Source: UBA7672 sp965229115 (GTDB lineage Bacteria > Pseudomonadota > Alphaproteobacteria > Caulobacterales > Hyphomonadaceae). Taken from it: 64,000 nucleotides of DNA. How positions within the stretch are numbered: position 1 is the first letter of the stretch; every line of letters begins with the position of its first letter. Below are positions 43,085 to 52,624 of the stretch, piece by piece. A program made the translations under genes and the position numbers. The notes below the pieces were generated by a model. The model had not been told where the DNA came from, searched no databases, and saw only the letters and a list, made by a program, of their open reading frames with translations. The stretch lies in the NCBI GenBank assembly GCA_965229115.1, contig CBDDIR010000003.1, positions 4,092,001 through 4,156,000 on the forward strand, in the 5' to 3' direction.

Positions 43085-44527
43085 TCAAACGCGGCGCGCA
43101 CGACGTGATGCGAATTGCTGCAGGGCCACGCGGGCTTCTGCAGCATCAAAGATAAGAGCGGCCATTACATATGCGACCGCCCCAACGCAGGCTTTCAGTA
43201 GCAATTCCGTCATGCCGCCAAGCTCCGGCACAAGGCGCACGGCGATCGCCATGGCCGAACATGCCCCGGCCACCTTGAGGAAATCCTCCCAGGGCCAGCT
43301 CAGCGGCGCGAGACGCCTGGCGACGGCGGCGAGCAGGATGAGGGCGAGGGCGTAGCATGCAACCGTCGCATAAACCGCCCCCATGAGGCCGATCCACGGC
43401 AGCAGGATGGCGTTCAGCGCCATGTTGGCCACCGCCGGAATCACCATCAGCCAGGCGCGCAGATCCGTGCGGCGCGACAGCTGGTAGGCTTCGGACACAT
43501 AGTGCAGCACGAAACCGTTGAGCAGGCCCGAGAGTGCAATCCACGGCATGATGGATGCGGCCTGCGCGCGCATCTCCTCGCCGATCATGACCTGAGACAG
43601 CGGCTCGGCTACCAGCGCCAGACCAGCGGCCGCCGGCGCTGCGACCAGCAACAACGTACGCGCCAGATGGCGTGAAACTTCGCGCACAGCTTCAGGCCCC
43701 TCGCGCTCCCACGCCGCCATCATCATCGGCGCGCCCGCCGCCGCAGCCCAAGCGCACAACAGGCCAACGGATTTGTCCGCGATGCCATAGCCGGCGGCAT
43801 AGACGCCCACAGCCTCAGGCCCGAGGAACAGCGCAATCAGGAACCGATCGCCAGCATCCAGCGCAATGTTGAGCGCCAGCGCCATGGCGACGGGAATGCC
43901 GTAAGCCAGATATGGCTTCACGCGCTCGCGCCGAAACTGACCGCCCTTCGACTCGCGCCACAGCCGCGAGCCTTCGACAACCGCAAGCACGCCGAGCACG
44001 CAGGCAAGCCCCACAAACGGCGAAGCCGAACCGAGCCCCGTGCGCCAGGCCAGAAAAGTACCCAGCACAAACGCGCCAACATCCTGGCAGATACGCAATA
44101 CGGAATAACGCGACACACGCTGCTGCGCGCGGTTCATCTCCTGCGCCGCATTGACCAGCGGCGTCAGCACCATCGCCGCCATCGCTGCAATCAGCGCCAT
44201 CCGCAACATCGGATCCGTCGCAAGCAGGATCGCGCCCGACATCAGCGCAATCCCAAGCGCAGCAGAGGCCGCGAGCAATGCCAGCACAGTGCGGATATGA
44301 TCGGCCGTCTTGCCCTTCGCATCCGCTTCGCCCGCAAAGCGATAAGCCGCCGCCTCGGCCCATGTGATGGACAGCGTGTAGATGATGCCCATCGTCGTCA
44401 GCGCGAGCGCATAGAAACCGTAGTCAGCGGGGGAGAGCAGGCGCGTGAGCGCGAACACCGCGCCAAAGCTGGCGAGGCCGCCGGCAAGGTTCGCCGGCAA
44501 GTAGCCAAATAGTCGTCGCCAGATCAT
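43085..44527 (-). CDS. Polysaccharide flippase (Wzx/MATE-like)
   Basis: The 480-residue protein has about twelve membrane segments. The start has RRLFGYLPANLAGGLASFGAVFALTRLLSPADYG, typical of oligosaccharide flippases that carry lipid-linked glycans across the inner membrane. The glycan is unknown. It begins 48 bp from the divergent GH5-like gene, suggesting both serve one exopolysaccharide or glycan pathway. It ends 32 bp before the YciB start on the same strand. Confidence 0.88.
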   Translation of the reverse strand: MIWRRLFGYLPANLAGGLASFGAVFALTRLLSPADYGFYALALTTMGIIYTLSITWAEAAAYRFAGEADAKGKTADHIRTVLALLAASAALGIALMSGAILLATDPMLRMALIAAMAAMVLTPLVNAAQEMNRAQQRVSRYSVLRICQDVGAFVLGTFLAWRTGLGSASPFVGLACVLGVLAVVEGSRLWRESKGGQFRRERVKPYLAYGIPVAMALALNIALDAGDRFLIALFLGPEAVGVYAAGYGIADKSVGLLCAWAAAAGAPMMMAAWEREGPEAVREVSRHLARTLLLVAAPAAAGLALVAEPLSQVMIGEEMRAQAASIMPWIALSGLLNGFVLHYVSEAYQLSRRTDLRAWLMVIPAVANMALNAILLPWIGLMGAVYATVACYALALILLAAVARRLAPLSWPWEDFLKVAGACSAMAIAVRLVPELGGMTELLLKACVGAVAYVMAALIFDAAEARVALQQFASRRARRV

Positions 44528-44575
44528 GATTGCGCGGGGACCGATTATTCATCCCAGTAAAGCAGATTGCCGTTC

Positions 44576-45823
44576 ATGAAGCGTTTCCGCCCGGAAAATC
44601 CTCATGAAAACTGGACCCGCCGGGGCGCCATCGCCGCCGCGGCGAGCGTCGTTGCCGGCGCATCTGGCTCTGCCTCCGCGCAACCGAAAGCCCATCCGCT
44701 GTGGCCGACTGAAGGTCCGCCCGTGCTGCGTGGCGCGGTAATCGCTCAGCGGCGCAGGCGGCTCGAGGTGGATGGCGACACGTTCGGCGGGGGCGGCGCG
44801 GTCCTGCCGTCATACCGCTCGTCAGACTTCAACGCGCTGGCCGAAGCCGGCGCCAATCTTGTGGTGATGTCCTTCCCGGAATTCTGGACAGTGAAGCGGC
44901 CGTATCGGCGCGACAATGCGATGGCGGACATTCTCGGTCAGCAACTCGATGCCGCGAAGGCGGCGGGGCTCTATGCGATCGTCGCCCTTCGCTCGGGCCC
45001 CGGCCGGTCGGATTTCATCTTCCATCGCGATGCCCGCGACACCTGGTTTCCAGCAAGCCTCATCGTCGAGTCGATCTGGACGAACATAGACGAACAGGCG
45101 GCATGGGGCGAAATGTGCGTCGACGTAGCGAAGCTATTGCGCGGGCGTAGCGAGGTCGCGGGGCTCAACCTGATGGTAGAGCCGGAGCCGAATGTCAGCG
45201 GCACGAACAGACAAGGCCAGCGTCTCGGCGCCTGGGAGCCGAACCAATATCTTGCTGATGTGAGCCGCGTATCCGACTGGCGGCGCATATCATCCAGCAT
45301 TGCAAGCAGGGTGAGGCAAACGTCGTCCGATCTGCCGATCCTGATTTCGCCGCCATCCTTTGCGCATACAGAGATGTTGTCTGTCATGGGCAAGCCGCCG
45401 GTGTCCGGCGTGGTGTGGTGCGTGCACGACTACGAGCCACGGGGCTACACGCACTATCCGCGCGACGCCGCGGGCATTCTCTATTTTGGGGAACGTGACG
45501 CAGACAGCTTCGCCGCCCGGATCGATGCCGTGCGCCAGACAGGCGTTCCGATCTTCCTCGGCGAGTTCGGTGCATCGCGCTGGAATCGCGATGTGGACGC
45601 CTATTACAAAGCGCGCATCGCCGCTTGCGAAGCGCGCGGTATAGGCTGGGCGTCGTTCCGCTGGCCAACAGGCGATGCGGCCTATGAGAAATCCGACGAC
45701 ATGTTCAACGTGTTGTGGGGACCAAAGGATGGCGACGCGACAAGCGTCGCGATCGCCGCGCTGAAATCGGCTTGGACGAAAAACACACTGCGGCCCGGAG
45801 CCGGCCTGCGCGGCCGCAACTAG
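44576..45823 (+). CDS. GH5-like glycoside hydrolase, exported by the Tat route
   Basis: The 415-residue protein starts with a twin-arginine-type signal (TRRGAIAAAASVVAG) and continues as a TIM-barrel enzyme. LNLMVEPEPN carries the likely acid/base Glu and FLGEFGASRWN the nucleophile Glu, matching the GH5 plan. Members cut beta-glucans, mannans or related glycans; the substrate is unknown. The ATG at 44576 is chosen over a TTG 9 bp upstream. Its stop overlaps that of the convergent DMT permease gene at CTAG. Confidence 0.82.
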   Translation: MKRFRPENPHENWTRRGAIAAAASVVAGASGSASAQPKAHPLWPTEGPPVLRGAVIAQRRRRLEVDGDTFGGGGAVLPSYRSSDFNALAEAGANLVVMSFPEFWTVKRPYRRDNAMADILGQQLDAAKAAGLYAIVALRSGPGRSDFIFHRDARDTWFPASLIVESIWTNIDEQAAWGEMCVDVAKLLRGRSEVAGLNLMVEPEPNVSGTNRQGQRLGAWEPNQYLADVSRVSDWRRISSSIASRVRQTSSDLPILISPPSFAHTEMLSVMGKPPVSGVVWCVHDYEPRGYTHYPRDAAGILYFGERDADSFAARIDAVRQTGVPIFLGEFGASRWNRDVDAYYKARIAACEARGIGWASFRWPTGDAAYEKSDDMFNVLWGPKDGDATSVAIAALKSAWTKNTLRPGAGLRGRN

Positions 45824-46680
45824 CCGAACTGCAGCAGCGCAAGGCCGCTTGCCAGCACGACGGCTGCGAACGTGCGGCGCGCGCCGAAGCCCTCCTTCAG
45901 GAACCACCAGCCCATCACGGCGGCAATCACCACTGCTGTCTCGCGCATCGCGGAGATGTAGGCGACGGGTGCGATGGAGAAGCCATAGAGCGCCATCGAG
46001 AACGAGAACAGCGAGCATATGCCTGCGCCGATGCCTGGCCAGAGCGCTGCGCGGGCGCCGGCAACGAACTGCTTACGGCCGCGCGTGATGTAGGCGATGA
46101 CGTTGATGCCGATCCAGTCGAGCACGAACAGCCAGACGATAAAGCTCCATTGCGACGGCCCGGCACGAACGCCCTGCGCGTCGATGACGTTGTAGATCGC
46201 AACGCACGCGCCAGTCGCCAGCGCCCACAGCAGCGCCGAGTTACGCACCTTGCGCGAGCCGCCGAAATTCTTCTCGGGCAGGGCGAAGACGATGGTCGCG
46301 AGGCTGGCGATTAGAAGCCCCGCAATCGATAGCGGGGAAAGGTGCTCGCCAAGAACCAGCGACGCCGCGATGGCGGTAAGCAACGGTGCGCTGCCGCGCA
46401 TGACAGGGAAGACCAGTGAAAGATCGCCACGCGAAAGCGCCCGCACCAGTGCAGTCTGATAGAGCCAGTGCGCGGGCAGGGAGAGGCCGAGGATCATCCA
46501 CGTTTGCGGGTTCGGCAGCGGCGCCACGAACACGAAGGGCAGCATCAGGATCGCGGAAGTAAAAGCCATCACGGCGCGACCGCCGAGAATGTCTTTCGCT
46601 GCCTTCACGAACGTGTTGGCCCCCGCCAGCGTCACCGCCGATCCGAGGCCGAGCAGGAAAGCGAAGACTGTGGGATCCAC
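45820..46680 (-). CDS. DMT/EamA family transporter
   Basis: The 286-residue protein has ten membrane segments with two EamA repeats; the first includes VMRGSAPLLTAIAASLVLGEHLS and the second SAMRETAVVIAAVMGWWFLKE. The family moves amino acids, sugars or other metabolites; cargo unknown. The start is a GTG at 46680, one base after the ftsY stop, so it is translated with ftsY. The open frame further upstream overlaps ftsY and is not used. Confidence 0.88.
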   Translation of the reverse strand: MDPTVFAFLLGLGSAVTLAGANTFVKAAKDILGGRAVMAFTSAILMLPFVFVAPLPNPQTWMILGLSLPAHWLYQTALVRALSRGDLSLVFPVMRGSAPLLTAIAASLVLGEHLSPLSIAGLLIASLATIVFALPEKNFGGSRKVRNSALLWALATGACVAIYNVIDAQGVRAGPSQWSFIVWLFVLDWIGINVIAYITRGRKQFVAGARAALWPGIGAGICSLFSFSMALYGFSIAPVAYISAMRETAVVIAAVMGWWFLKEGFGARRTFAAVVLASGLALLQFG

Positions 46681-46681
46681 C

Positions 46682-47857
46682 CTAGTCGTCCAACCCCACC
46701 AGGGCGCGCGCGAAGGTATCTGCGCTGAACGGGTGCAGGTCTTCGGCCTTCTCGCCAACGCCGACGAAGTGGATCGGGATCGGGTGCTGTTCGGCGATGG
46801 CGACAAGAACGCCGCCTTTCGCCGTGCCATCGAGCTTGGTCATGACGAGCCCGGTGACGCCCGCCGTGTTGCGGAAGGCTTCGACCTGGCCGAGCGCGTT
46901 CTGCCCCACCGTGGCGTCCAGCACGAGAATGACATCGTGCGGCGCGGTCGGATCGATCTTGCGAATGGCGCGAACGACCTTGGCCAGCTCATCCATCAGC
47001 TGCGTCTTGTTCTGCAGTCGGCCAGCGGTGTCGATCAGCACGAGATCGCGGTTCTCGGCCTTCGCCAGTTCGACGGCTTCATAGGCAAGGCCTGCAGCAT
47101 CAGCGCCATTGGGCTTGGAGATAAAGCGCGCATTGGCGCGCTCAGCCCAGACTTTCAACTGCTCGACAGCCGCAGCGCGGAACGTGTCGCCCGCTGCCAG
47201 CACGATGTCTGCGCCTTGCGCCGAAAGCTTGGCTGCGATCTTGCCGATCGTGGTCGTCTTGCCCGAGCCATTCACGCCAACGAACAACACGATCCGCGGC
47301 TTGGGACCGACGCTGAAATCGACGATCTGCTCCCGTGGCTTGAGGATAGCGGAGATTTCTGAGGCTAGGGCCGCCTTGATTTCATCGCCCGTAACTTCAC
47401 GGTCAAAGCGGTCCTTCGAAAACGCCTTGGTGATGCGGGCGGCGACCTTTGCGCCCATGTCGGAGGTAATCAGCAACTCTTCGAGTTCGTCGAGCGCGTC
47501 GGAGTCGATCTTGCGCTTCGAGAAGCCGGCAAGGCCTTCCGCAAGGCGCGAGGACGAGCGCTTCAGGCCTTCGCTGAGCTTGTGCAGAACGGAGGCTTCG
47601 CGGGCGGCTGCCTCGGCGGCGCGTTCAGCGGCGATGCGTTCGGCTGCCTTGCGCAGGCCGATTGGATCATCGTCCAGCTCCGGCTCGGGCTGCGCGATCG
47701 GTTGGTTGCCGAAAATCTGCTGGTCGAGGCTCGCAACGGGCTTTGCCGCAGGCGCATTGAGCGAAGACGCAGGCGTCTCGCCTGGCTTCAGTGGCTCAAT
47801 GGGCGTTTCGCCGGTCTTGGGATCCGGCTGTTTCTTCTTGCCCCACCAGAGGATCAT
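46682..47857 (-). CDS. ftsY: Signal recognition particle receptor FtsY
   Basis: The 391-residue protein has a short acidic, Glu/Ala-rich A region (residues 1-90) and then the NG domain: LEELLITSDMGAKVA, P-loop GVNGSGKTTTIGKIA (about 194-208), DTFRAAAVEQL, DTAGR and TKLDGTAKGG. It is the membrane receptor that docks SRP-ribosome complexes for co-translational insertion. It is translated after mtaB with a 4-bp overlap and before the DMT permease. Confidence 0.98.
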   Translation of the reverse strand: MILWWGKKKQPDPKTGETPIEPLKPGETPASSLNAPAAKPVASLDQQIFGNQPIAQPEPELDDDPIGLRKAAERIAAERAAEAAAREASVLHKLSEGLKRSSSRLAEGLAGFSKRKIDSDALDELEELLITSDMGAKVAARITKAFSKDRFDREVTGDEIKAALASEISAILKPREQIVDFSVGPKPRIVLFVGVNGSGKTTTIGKIAAKLSAQGADIVLAAGDTFRAAAVEQLKVWAERANARFISKPNGADAAGLAYEAVELAKAENRDLVLIDTAGRLQNKTQLMDELAKVVRAIRKIDPTAPHDVILVLDATVGQNALGQVEAFRNTAGVTGLVMTKLDGTAKGGVLVAIAEQHPIPIHFVGVGEKAEDLHPFSADTFARALVGLDD

Positions 47858-49137
47858 GCAAGTTGTCCGACGAGTTCGGTCGCGCTGCGCGAGACAAGGT
47901 TGAAGAGGGCGGGGCGGCCCGCCTCGGGCGATACGCCCTCTATCCGCACTGGCGCAAAGTCCGGCAAGCGCGCGCGATTGCCCGCTTCGACCAACGCCAT
48001 GGTGGTGCGGCCGACATGGCGATCAAGGCGCAGGTTCAGGCGCTCGGCGCCTTTCTCACGCAATGCTGCAGCGCGGGCTTTCACCACGTCGCGTGCAACT
48101 TGCGGCATCTTCGCGGCCGGCGTGCCGGGGCGCGGCGAGTAGGGGAAGACGTGCAGATAATCGATGCCGCACTCATCAACTGAACGCAGCGTGTTGGCGA
48201 ACATCTCGTCCGTCTCGGTCGGGAAACCCGCGATCAGATCCGCGCCAAACGCCATCTCCGGACGCGCTTCGCGCAGCCGGTTGCACAGATCAATCGCATC
48301 GGCGCGCGAGTGGCGGCGCTTCATGCGCTTCAGGATCATGTCGTCGCCCGACTGGAAGCTGAGATGCATATGCGGCGCGATACGCGGCTCATGCGCGAGC
48401 GCTTCGAACAGCGGCTCGTCGATCTCGATGGCGTCGATGGAGGATAGGCGGAGTTGCTTCAGGTCCGGCACGAGCGTGAGGATGCGCGCCACCAGATTGC
48501 CGAGCTTCGGCGCATTCGGCAGGTCCGCGCCCCACGAGGTGAGGTCAACACCAGTCAGAACGATCTCATAGTGCCCCGTCGCCACTAGCCGCTTCACCTG
48601 ATCGACGACCTCGCCCGCAGGAACGGAGCGCGAGTTACCGCGGCCATACGGAATGATACAGAACGTGCAGCGGTGATCGCACCCGGTCTGCACCTGTACG
48701 AATGCACGAGCCCGGCCATCCAGCCCGTCCACCAGATGCGCCGCCACATCACGCACCGTCATGATGTCGTTGACCTGAACCCGTTCCACCTCGCCGACAA
48801 AATCGACAGGCTTGAACGTCTCGGCTTTCATCTTCTCGGCATTGCCGATCACGCGCGAGACTTCCGGCATCTCGGCAAAGCTCCCAGGGTCGATCTGCGC
48901 CGCGCATCCGGTCACAATGATGGAAGCGGTAGGCCGTTCACGTCGCGCCCGGCGGATCGTCTGCCGCGCCTGCCGTACGGCTTCGGCCGTCACCGCGCAG
49001 GTATTTACGATAACCGCATCCTGCAGCCCCGCCGCCTCGGCATGCCCCCGCATCACCTCGGACTCATACGAATTCAGCCGGCATCCCAAGGTCAGGATGT
49101 CGACTGAGGATTTTGAGGAGGGCGCGCCATCGGCCAT
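47854..49137 (-). CDS. mtaB: tRNA t6A37 methylthiotransferase MtaB
   Basis: The 427-residue protein has the N-terminal Fe-S domain Cys residues (LGCRLNS, NTCAVT, TGCAAQ) and the radical-SAM motif CDHRCTFC, followed by IPYGRGNSR. MtaB adds a methylthio group to t6A at position 37 of tRNAs reading ANN codons. It heads the unit mtaB-ftsY-DMT. Its Fe-S clusters make it a possible client of YgfZ. Confidence 0.95.
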   Translation of the reverse strand: MADGAPSSKSSVDILTLGCRLNSYESEVMRGHAEAAGLQDAVIVNTCAVTAEAVRQARQTIRRARRERPTASIIVTGCAAQIDPGSFAEMPEVSRVIGNAEKMKAETFKPVDFVGEVERVQVNDIMTVRDVAAHLVDGLDGRARAFVQVQTGCDHRCTFCIIPYGRGNSRSVPAGEVVDQVKRLVATGHYEIVLTGVDLTSWGADLPNAPKLGNLVARILTLVPDLKQLRLSSIDAIEIDEPLFEALAHEPRIAPHMHLSFQSGDDMILKRMKRRHSRADAIDLCNRLREARPEMAFGADLIAGFPTETDEMFANTLRSVDECGIDYLHVFPYSPRPGTPAAKMPQVARDVVKARAAALREKGAERLNLRLDRHVGRTTMALVEAGNRARLPDFAPVRIEGVSPEAGRPALFNLVSRSATELVGQLA

Positions 49138-49194
49138 GGCGGGGACATAGGCCTTTGGGCCGGAAATGTCACCGTTAATGGCGCCTGATCCGCG

Positions 49195-49686
49195 CTAGCC
49201 TTTGTCCGAGCAATCCGTGTGCTCGATCCCGCCCAGCTTGTTGAGCAATTCGGCCAGCTTCAGAGCTTCCTTGTCGTCGATGCGCTTCATGGCTTCATCC
49301 ATGGCGGGAGCGTAAACGGCCCACATCGCCTTGCGGAGAGCGAAGCCCTTGGGCGTCGGCTCCAGCATGTGGCCGCGCTTGTCTTCCTTGCACTCAATGC
49401 GTTTGACGAGGCCTTCCGTCGCCATCCGGTCCACCAGCCGCGAAAGCTGGTAGGGGAGAATGAACAGCGGGATGGCAAGGTCTTTGGGCCTGGTCGGCTT
49501 GCCCGCGCGCTCCAATTCCCACAGCACGGTGTACCAGGAAAGCTCGGGAAAACCGGCGTCTTTCAAGGCGGTTTCCACATGGCACTGGATCGCCTGCGAC
49601 ACCCTGCCCAACGCCACCCAAGCCCGCTGGATCGGGTCTGAAGGAATTTTCGAAGGGGTCTTTAGCTGAGATTGTTGCAATCGCAA
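49195..49686 (-). CDS. MarR family regulator, divergent from an FMN reductase
   Basis: The 163-residue protein has a MarR winged-helix: SWYTVLWELERAGKPTRPKDLAIPLFILPYQLSRLVDRM and the wing with EDKRGHMLEPTPKGFALRKAM. The start is a TTG at 49686, with GGAGG 5 nt upstream, so it is well supported. One operator-like palindrome overlaps the start codon and another lies 15 bp away, in front of the divergent reductase gene. It likely controls both genes in response to a quinone-like or phenolic compound; the ligand is inferred. Confidence 0.92.
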   Translation of the reverse strand: MRLQQSQLKTPSKIPSDPIQRAWVALGRVSQAIQCHVETALKDAGFPELSWYTVLWELERAGKPTRPKDLAIPLFILPYQLSRLVDRMATEGLVKRIECKEDKRGHMLEPTPKGFALRKAMWAVYAPAMDEAMKRIDDKEALKLAELLNKLGGIEHTDCSDKG

Positions 49687-49716
49687 CGAAACCTCCTAGA
49701 TGTTGCATATGCAACA
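49674..49716. promoter_or_regulatory. Two palindromic operator candidates between MarR and reductase genes
   Basis: TGTTGCATATGCAACA (49701-49716) is a perfect 16-bp palindrome. GTTGC-AATC-GCAAC (49674-49687) repeats the same half-site TTGC/GCAA with a 4-bp spacer and covers the MarR start codon. MarR proteins bind such TTGC-n-GCAA sites, so both divergent genes should be under shared control. About 70 bp separate the perfect palindrome from the reductase start. Confidence 0.75.
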
Positions 49717-49789
49717 AGGTGACGAACAGGCCGTTCGTCAAGGCCAATAGCAGACTTTCCTCCTCCTCATCACCCAAGGATCTCCTCAT

Positions 49790-50353
49790 ATGACCCGCAA
49801 GATCGCAGTTCTGGTTGGCTCGCTCCGCAAGGAAAGCTTCAGCCGCAAGATCGCCAAGAACGTCGAAGCGCTGGCCCCCAAAGGCCTGACGTTTGAGGAA
49901 ATCGATATCTCGAAAGTCGGTCACTACAATCAGGACCTCGACACCGCGACGCCTCCGGCCGAATGGCAGGAGCTGCGCGACAAGGTCAAAGCGGCCGACG
50001 CCGTCCTGTTCGTGACCCCAGAATACAACCGCTCGGTGCCGGGCGTGCTCAAGAATGCGATCGATATTCTCTCGCGCCCCTATGGCCACAGCGCGTTCAA
50101 CGCGAAGCCGGCGGCCGTGATCTCGAATTCGCCGGGCAATATCGGCGGCTTCGGCGCCCACCATCACCTGCGCCAGATGCTGGCCTTCCTGAACATGCCC
50201 ACGCTGCAACAGCCCGAAATGTACCTGTCGGGCGTTGGCTCCTGGTTCAACGATGCCGGCGTCATCGAGAAGGAAGAGACGAAACAATTCCTCGCCCAGT
50301 TCGGCCAGACGTTCGCCGACTGGATCGAGAAGACGGCTCCCGTCGCGAAATAA
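49790..50353 (+). CDS. NADPH-dependent FMN reductase
   Basis: The 187-residue flavodoxin-like protein has the FMN-binding LVGSLRKESFSRKIA at the start, TPEYNRSVPGVLKNAIDILSR in the middle (the GVLKNAIDW-like motif), and SNSPGNIGGFGA. Members reduce FMN, azo dyes or quinones with NAD(P)H. Regulation by the adjacent MarR is likely. A strong terminator lies just downstream. Confidence 0.94.
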   Translation: MTRKIAVLVGSLRKESFSRKIAKNVEALAPKGLTFEEIDISKVGHYNQDLDTATPPAEWQELRDKVKAADAVLFVTPEYNRSVPGVLKNAIDILSRPYGHSAFNAKPAAVISNSPGNIGGFGAHHHLRQMLAFLNMPTLQQPEMYLSGVGSWFNDAGVIEKEETKQFLAQFGQTFADWIEKTAPVAK

Positions 50354-50404
50354 GTTGGCTGAAAAGCTCTCCCAAGCCGCCTGAGGAGGCGGAGGTCAAA
50401 CTGA

Positions 50405-50438
50405 AAGGGCCAGCCTTCACAGGCTGGCCCTTCTTCTT
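50405..50438. terminator. Rho-independent terminator between FMN reductase and molybdenum hydroxylase genes
   Basis: AAGGGCCAGCC-TTCACA-GGCTGGCCCTT is a perfect 11-bp stem with a 6-nt loop, followed by CTTCTTG on the plus strand. It lies between two convergent genes and could serve both. Confidence 0.88.
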
Positions 50439-50458
50439 GTCTGCGCTTGGCGCCTGGA

Positions 50459-52624
50459 TCAGGCTTTCGTGCCCAGCGGCAGTTTGTTGTAGGTCTTGCC
50501 GGTGGATGCCAGCAGCGCGTTGGCAACTGCGGGTCCGATCGGCGGCACGCCCGGCTCGCCGACACCGGTCGGCGGTTCGGTCGAGGCGACCATATAGACT
50601 TCGACTTTCGGCATCTGCGCCATGCGTAGCGGGGCATAGTCATAGAAGTTCGATTGAACCGGCGCGCCGTCCTTGATCGTCAGCGCTTCGCCGAGAATGG
50701 CGGAAAGGCCGTAGCCGATGCCGCCTTCCATCTGCGCACGCACAACGTCCGGGTTGATGACAGTGCCGCAATCGACCGCGCAAACCACGCGCTCAACCTT
50801 GAACGTGCCATCGGCATTCACCGTCACGTCAGCCACTTCGGCCACGTAGGACGAGAAGCTGTGATGGACGGCCACGCCGCGCGTCTGGCCGGCGGGCAGG
50901 GCGCCTGCCTTTTCGACGGCGAGGTTCAGCACGCCAAGCTGGCGCGGCTCTTTGGCGAGCAGTTCCTTGCGCAGAGCGATCGGATCCTTGCCGGCCTTGC
51001 GCGCCGCCACGTCGAAGAAGTGCTCCTTCGCATAGGCCGTGTGCGTGTGACCGACCGAGCGCCACCAGAGAATCGGCACAGGGTTCTTCACCAGGTGCAC
51101 GTCCACCGAGATGTTCGGGATCGTGTAGGCGATGTCGCTCGAGCCTTCGATGGACGAGAAGTCCGGCGTGCCCGGCGGCAGGAAGGGCGTACCCTCCATG
51201 ATCGACTGGATTGCCGTGCGGTCGCCCCAGGCTTCGATCGCGCCATTGTTCACGCGCGCTGTCATGCGGTGGATGTTCATCGGACGGTATTTACCCGTGC
51301 GGATGTCGTCCTCGCGCGTCCACATCAGTTTCACCGGAGCCTTGCCGTTGAGGGCTTTGGCAAGGTGAGCTGCTTCGCTCGCAAGATCAGCGTCCGGCGT
51401 TGCGCGGCGGCCGAACGAGCCACCAGCGACGTGTGTGGTCACGGTCACCTGCTCAGGCTTGAGACCGAGAACGGTGAAGATGGCGCGCTGGTCATTGGTC
51501 GGCATTTGCGAACCAGAGTGATACGAGCAGGATTCACCCGGCTTGTAGTCGATCACGCAGTTGAGCGGTTCCATCGGTGCGTGCACCAGGAACGGGAACT
51601 CGAAGTCGGCCGAGATGACCTGACCCGCGCCCTGAAGACCGGCTGCGCCTTTGCCTTCCTTGCGGGCCTCAAGGCCCGGCTTGGCGAGGAGCTTGCGATA
51701 ATCTTCGAACATCGCATCGCTCGAACGCTTCTCGGCGGCGCTGTCATCCCATGTGACTTTCAGCGCTTCGCGGCCCTTGCGAGCAGCCCAGAAGTTGGTG
51801 GCGACGACGGCGACACCGTTCGGCACCTGCACGACGTCGGTGACGCCGGCCACGGCCTTGGCGCCGGTATCGTCGAAGCTGGCGACCTTGCCGCCGAACT
51901 TCGGGCTACGCGCGATGACGGCGGTGAGCATCCCTTCGGGATGATAGTCGAGGGCGTATTGCGCGGTGGCGTGCACCTTGCCCGGCGTGTCGAGACGCCC
52001 GAGCGATTTGGCGGGGTCGCGTTCCTTGCCGATGAACTCGTAGGCCGAAGCCTCCTTGTACTTCAGCGACTTCGGGTCGGGCGGCGTGATGGCCGAGGCA
52101 TCTGCCGCGAGTTCGCCGAAGCTTGCCTTGTGATTGCCTGACGTCACCTGGCCTTTGGCGATGGAGACGGTCGAAGCTTCTACGCCCCACTTCTTGGCCG
52201 CAGCCTGGCGCAGCATTTCGCGGGCAGACGCGCCAGCGGCACGGAGCTGTTCCCACGATGAGAAGATAGCGGTCGAACCGCCGGTTCCCATCATGCCGCC
52301 GAAGGCCGGGTTGCCGTAGAGCTTGTCGTTGGCTGGCGAATGCTCGAAGCGCATCTGGCTCCAGTCGGCGTCGATCTCTTCGGCCACGATCGTGGTCAGA
52401 CCGGTGGACACGCCCTGGCCCATTTCGAGGTGGCGCAGGAAGACGGTAACGGTGTTGTCCGAGCCGACGCGGACATATGGCCCGAGCATATTTTCAACGA
52501 GTGGACCGGCGGCGTCTGCGCTGCGGAAGTCGCAGCCGACTGCGAAGCCGGCGGCGCCAAGGCTCATGGCGCCCAGGACGAAGCGGCGGGAGGGGGAGAA
52601 GGTTGCTGTGTCAGCCATGGTCAT
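50459..52624 (-). CDS. Molybdenum hydroxylase large subunit (isoquinoline 1-oxidoreductase-like)
   Basis: The 721-residue protein has a Tat-type signal (SPSRRFVLGAMSLG, Arg13-Arg14), then the aldehyde oxidase/xanthine dehydrogenase molybdopterin domain: HLEMGQGVSTGLTTIVAEE, GGSFGRR, and GVGEPGVPPIGPA near the C-terminus with the catalytic Glu (about 690). It oxidises an N-heterocycle or aldehyde using Mo-cofactor; the substrate is unknown. The ATG at 52624 overlaps the small-subunit stop (TAATG), so translation is coupled. The Tat signal implies export. Confidence 0.93.
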   Translation of the reverse strand: MTMADTATFSPSRRFVLGAMSLGAAGFAVGCDFRSADAAGPLVENMLGPYVRVGSDNTVTVFLRHLEMGQGVSTGLTTIVAEEIDADWSQMRFEHSPANDKLYGNPAFGGMMGTGGSTAIFSSWEQLRAAGASAREMLRQAAAKKWGVEASTVSIAKGQVTSGNHKASFGELAADASAITPPDPKSLKYKEASAYEFIGKERDPAKSLGRLDTPGKVHATAQYALDYHPEGMLTAVIARSPKFGGKVASFDDTGAKAVAGVTDVVQVPNGVAVVATNFWAARKGREALKVTWDDSAAEKRSSDAMFEDYRKLLAKPGLEARKEGKGAAGLQGAGQVISADFEFPFLVHAPMEPLNCVIDYKPGESCSYHSGSQMPTNDQRAIFTVLGLKPEQVTVTTHVAGGSFGRRATPDADLASEAAHLAKALNGKAPVKLMWTREDDIRTGKYRPMNIHRMTARVNNGAIEAWGDRTAIQSIMEGTPFLPPGTPDFSSIEGSSDIAYTIPNISVDVHLVKNPVPILWWRSVGHTHTAYAKEHFFDVAARKAGKDPIALRKELLAKEPRQLGVLNLAVEKAGALPAGQTRGVAVHHSFSSYVAEVADVTVNADGTFKVERVVCAVDCGTVINPDVVRAQMEGGIGYGLSAILGEALTIKDGAPVQSNFYDYAPLRMAQMPKVEVYMVASTEPPTGVGEPGVPPIGPAVANALLASTGKTYNKLPLGTKA

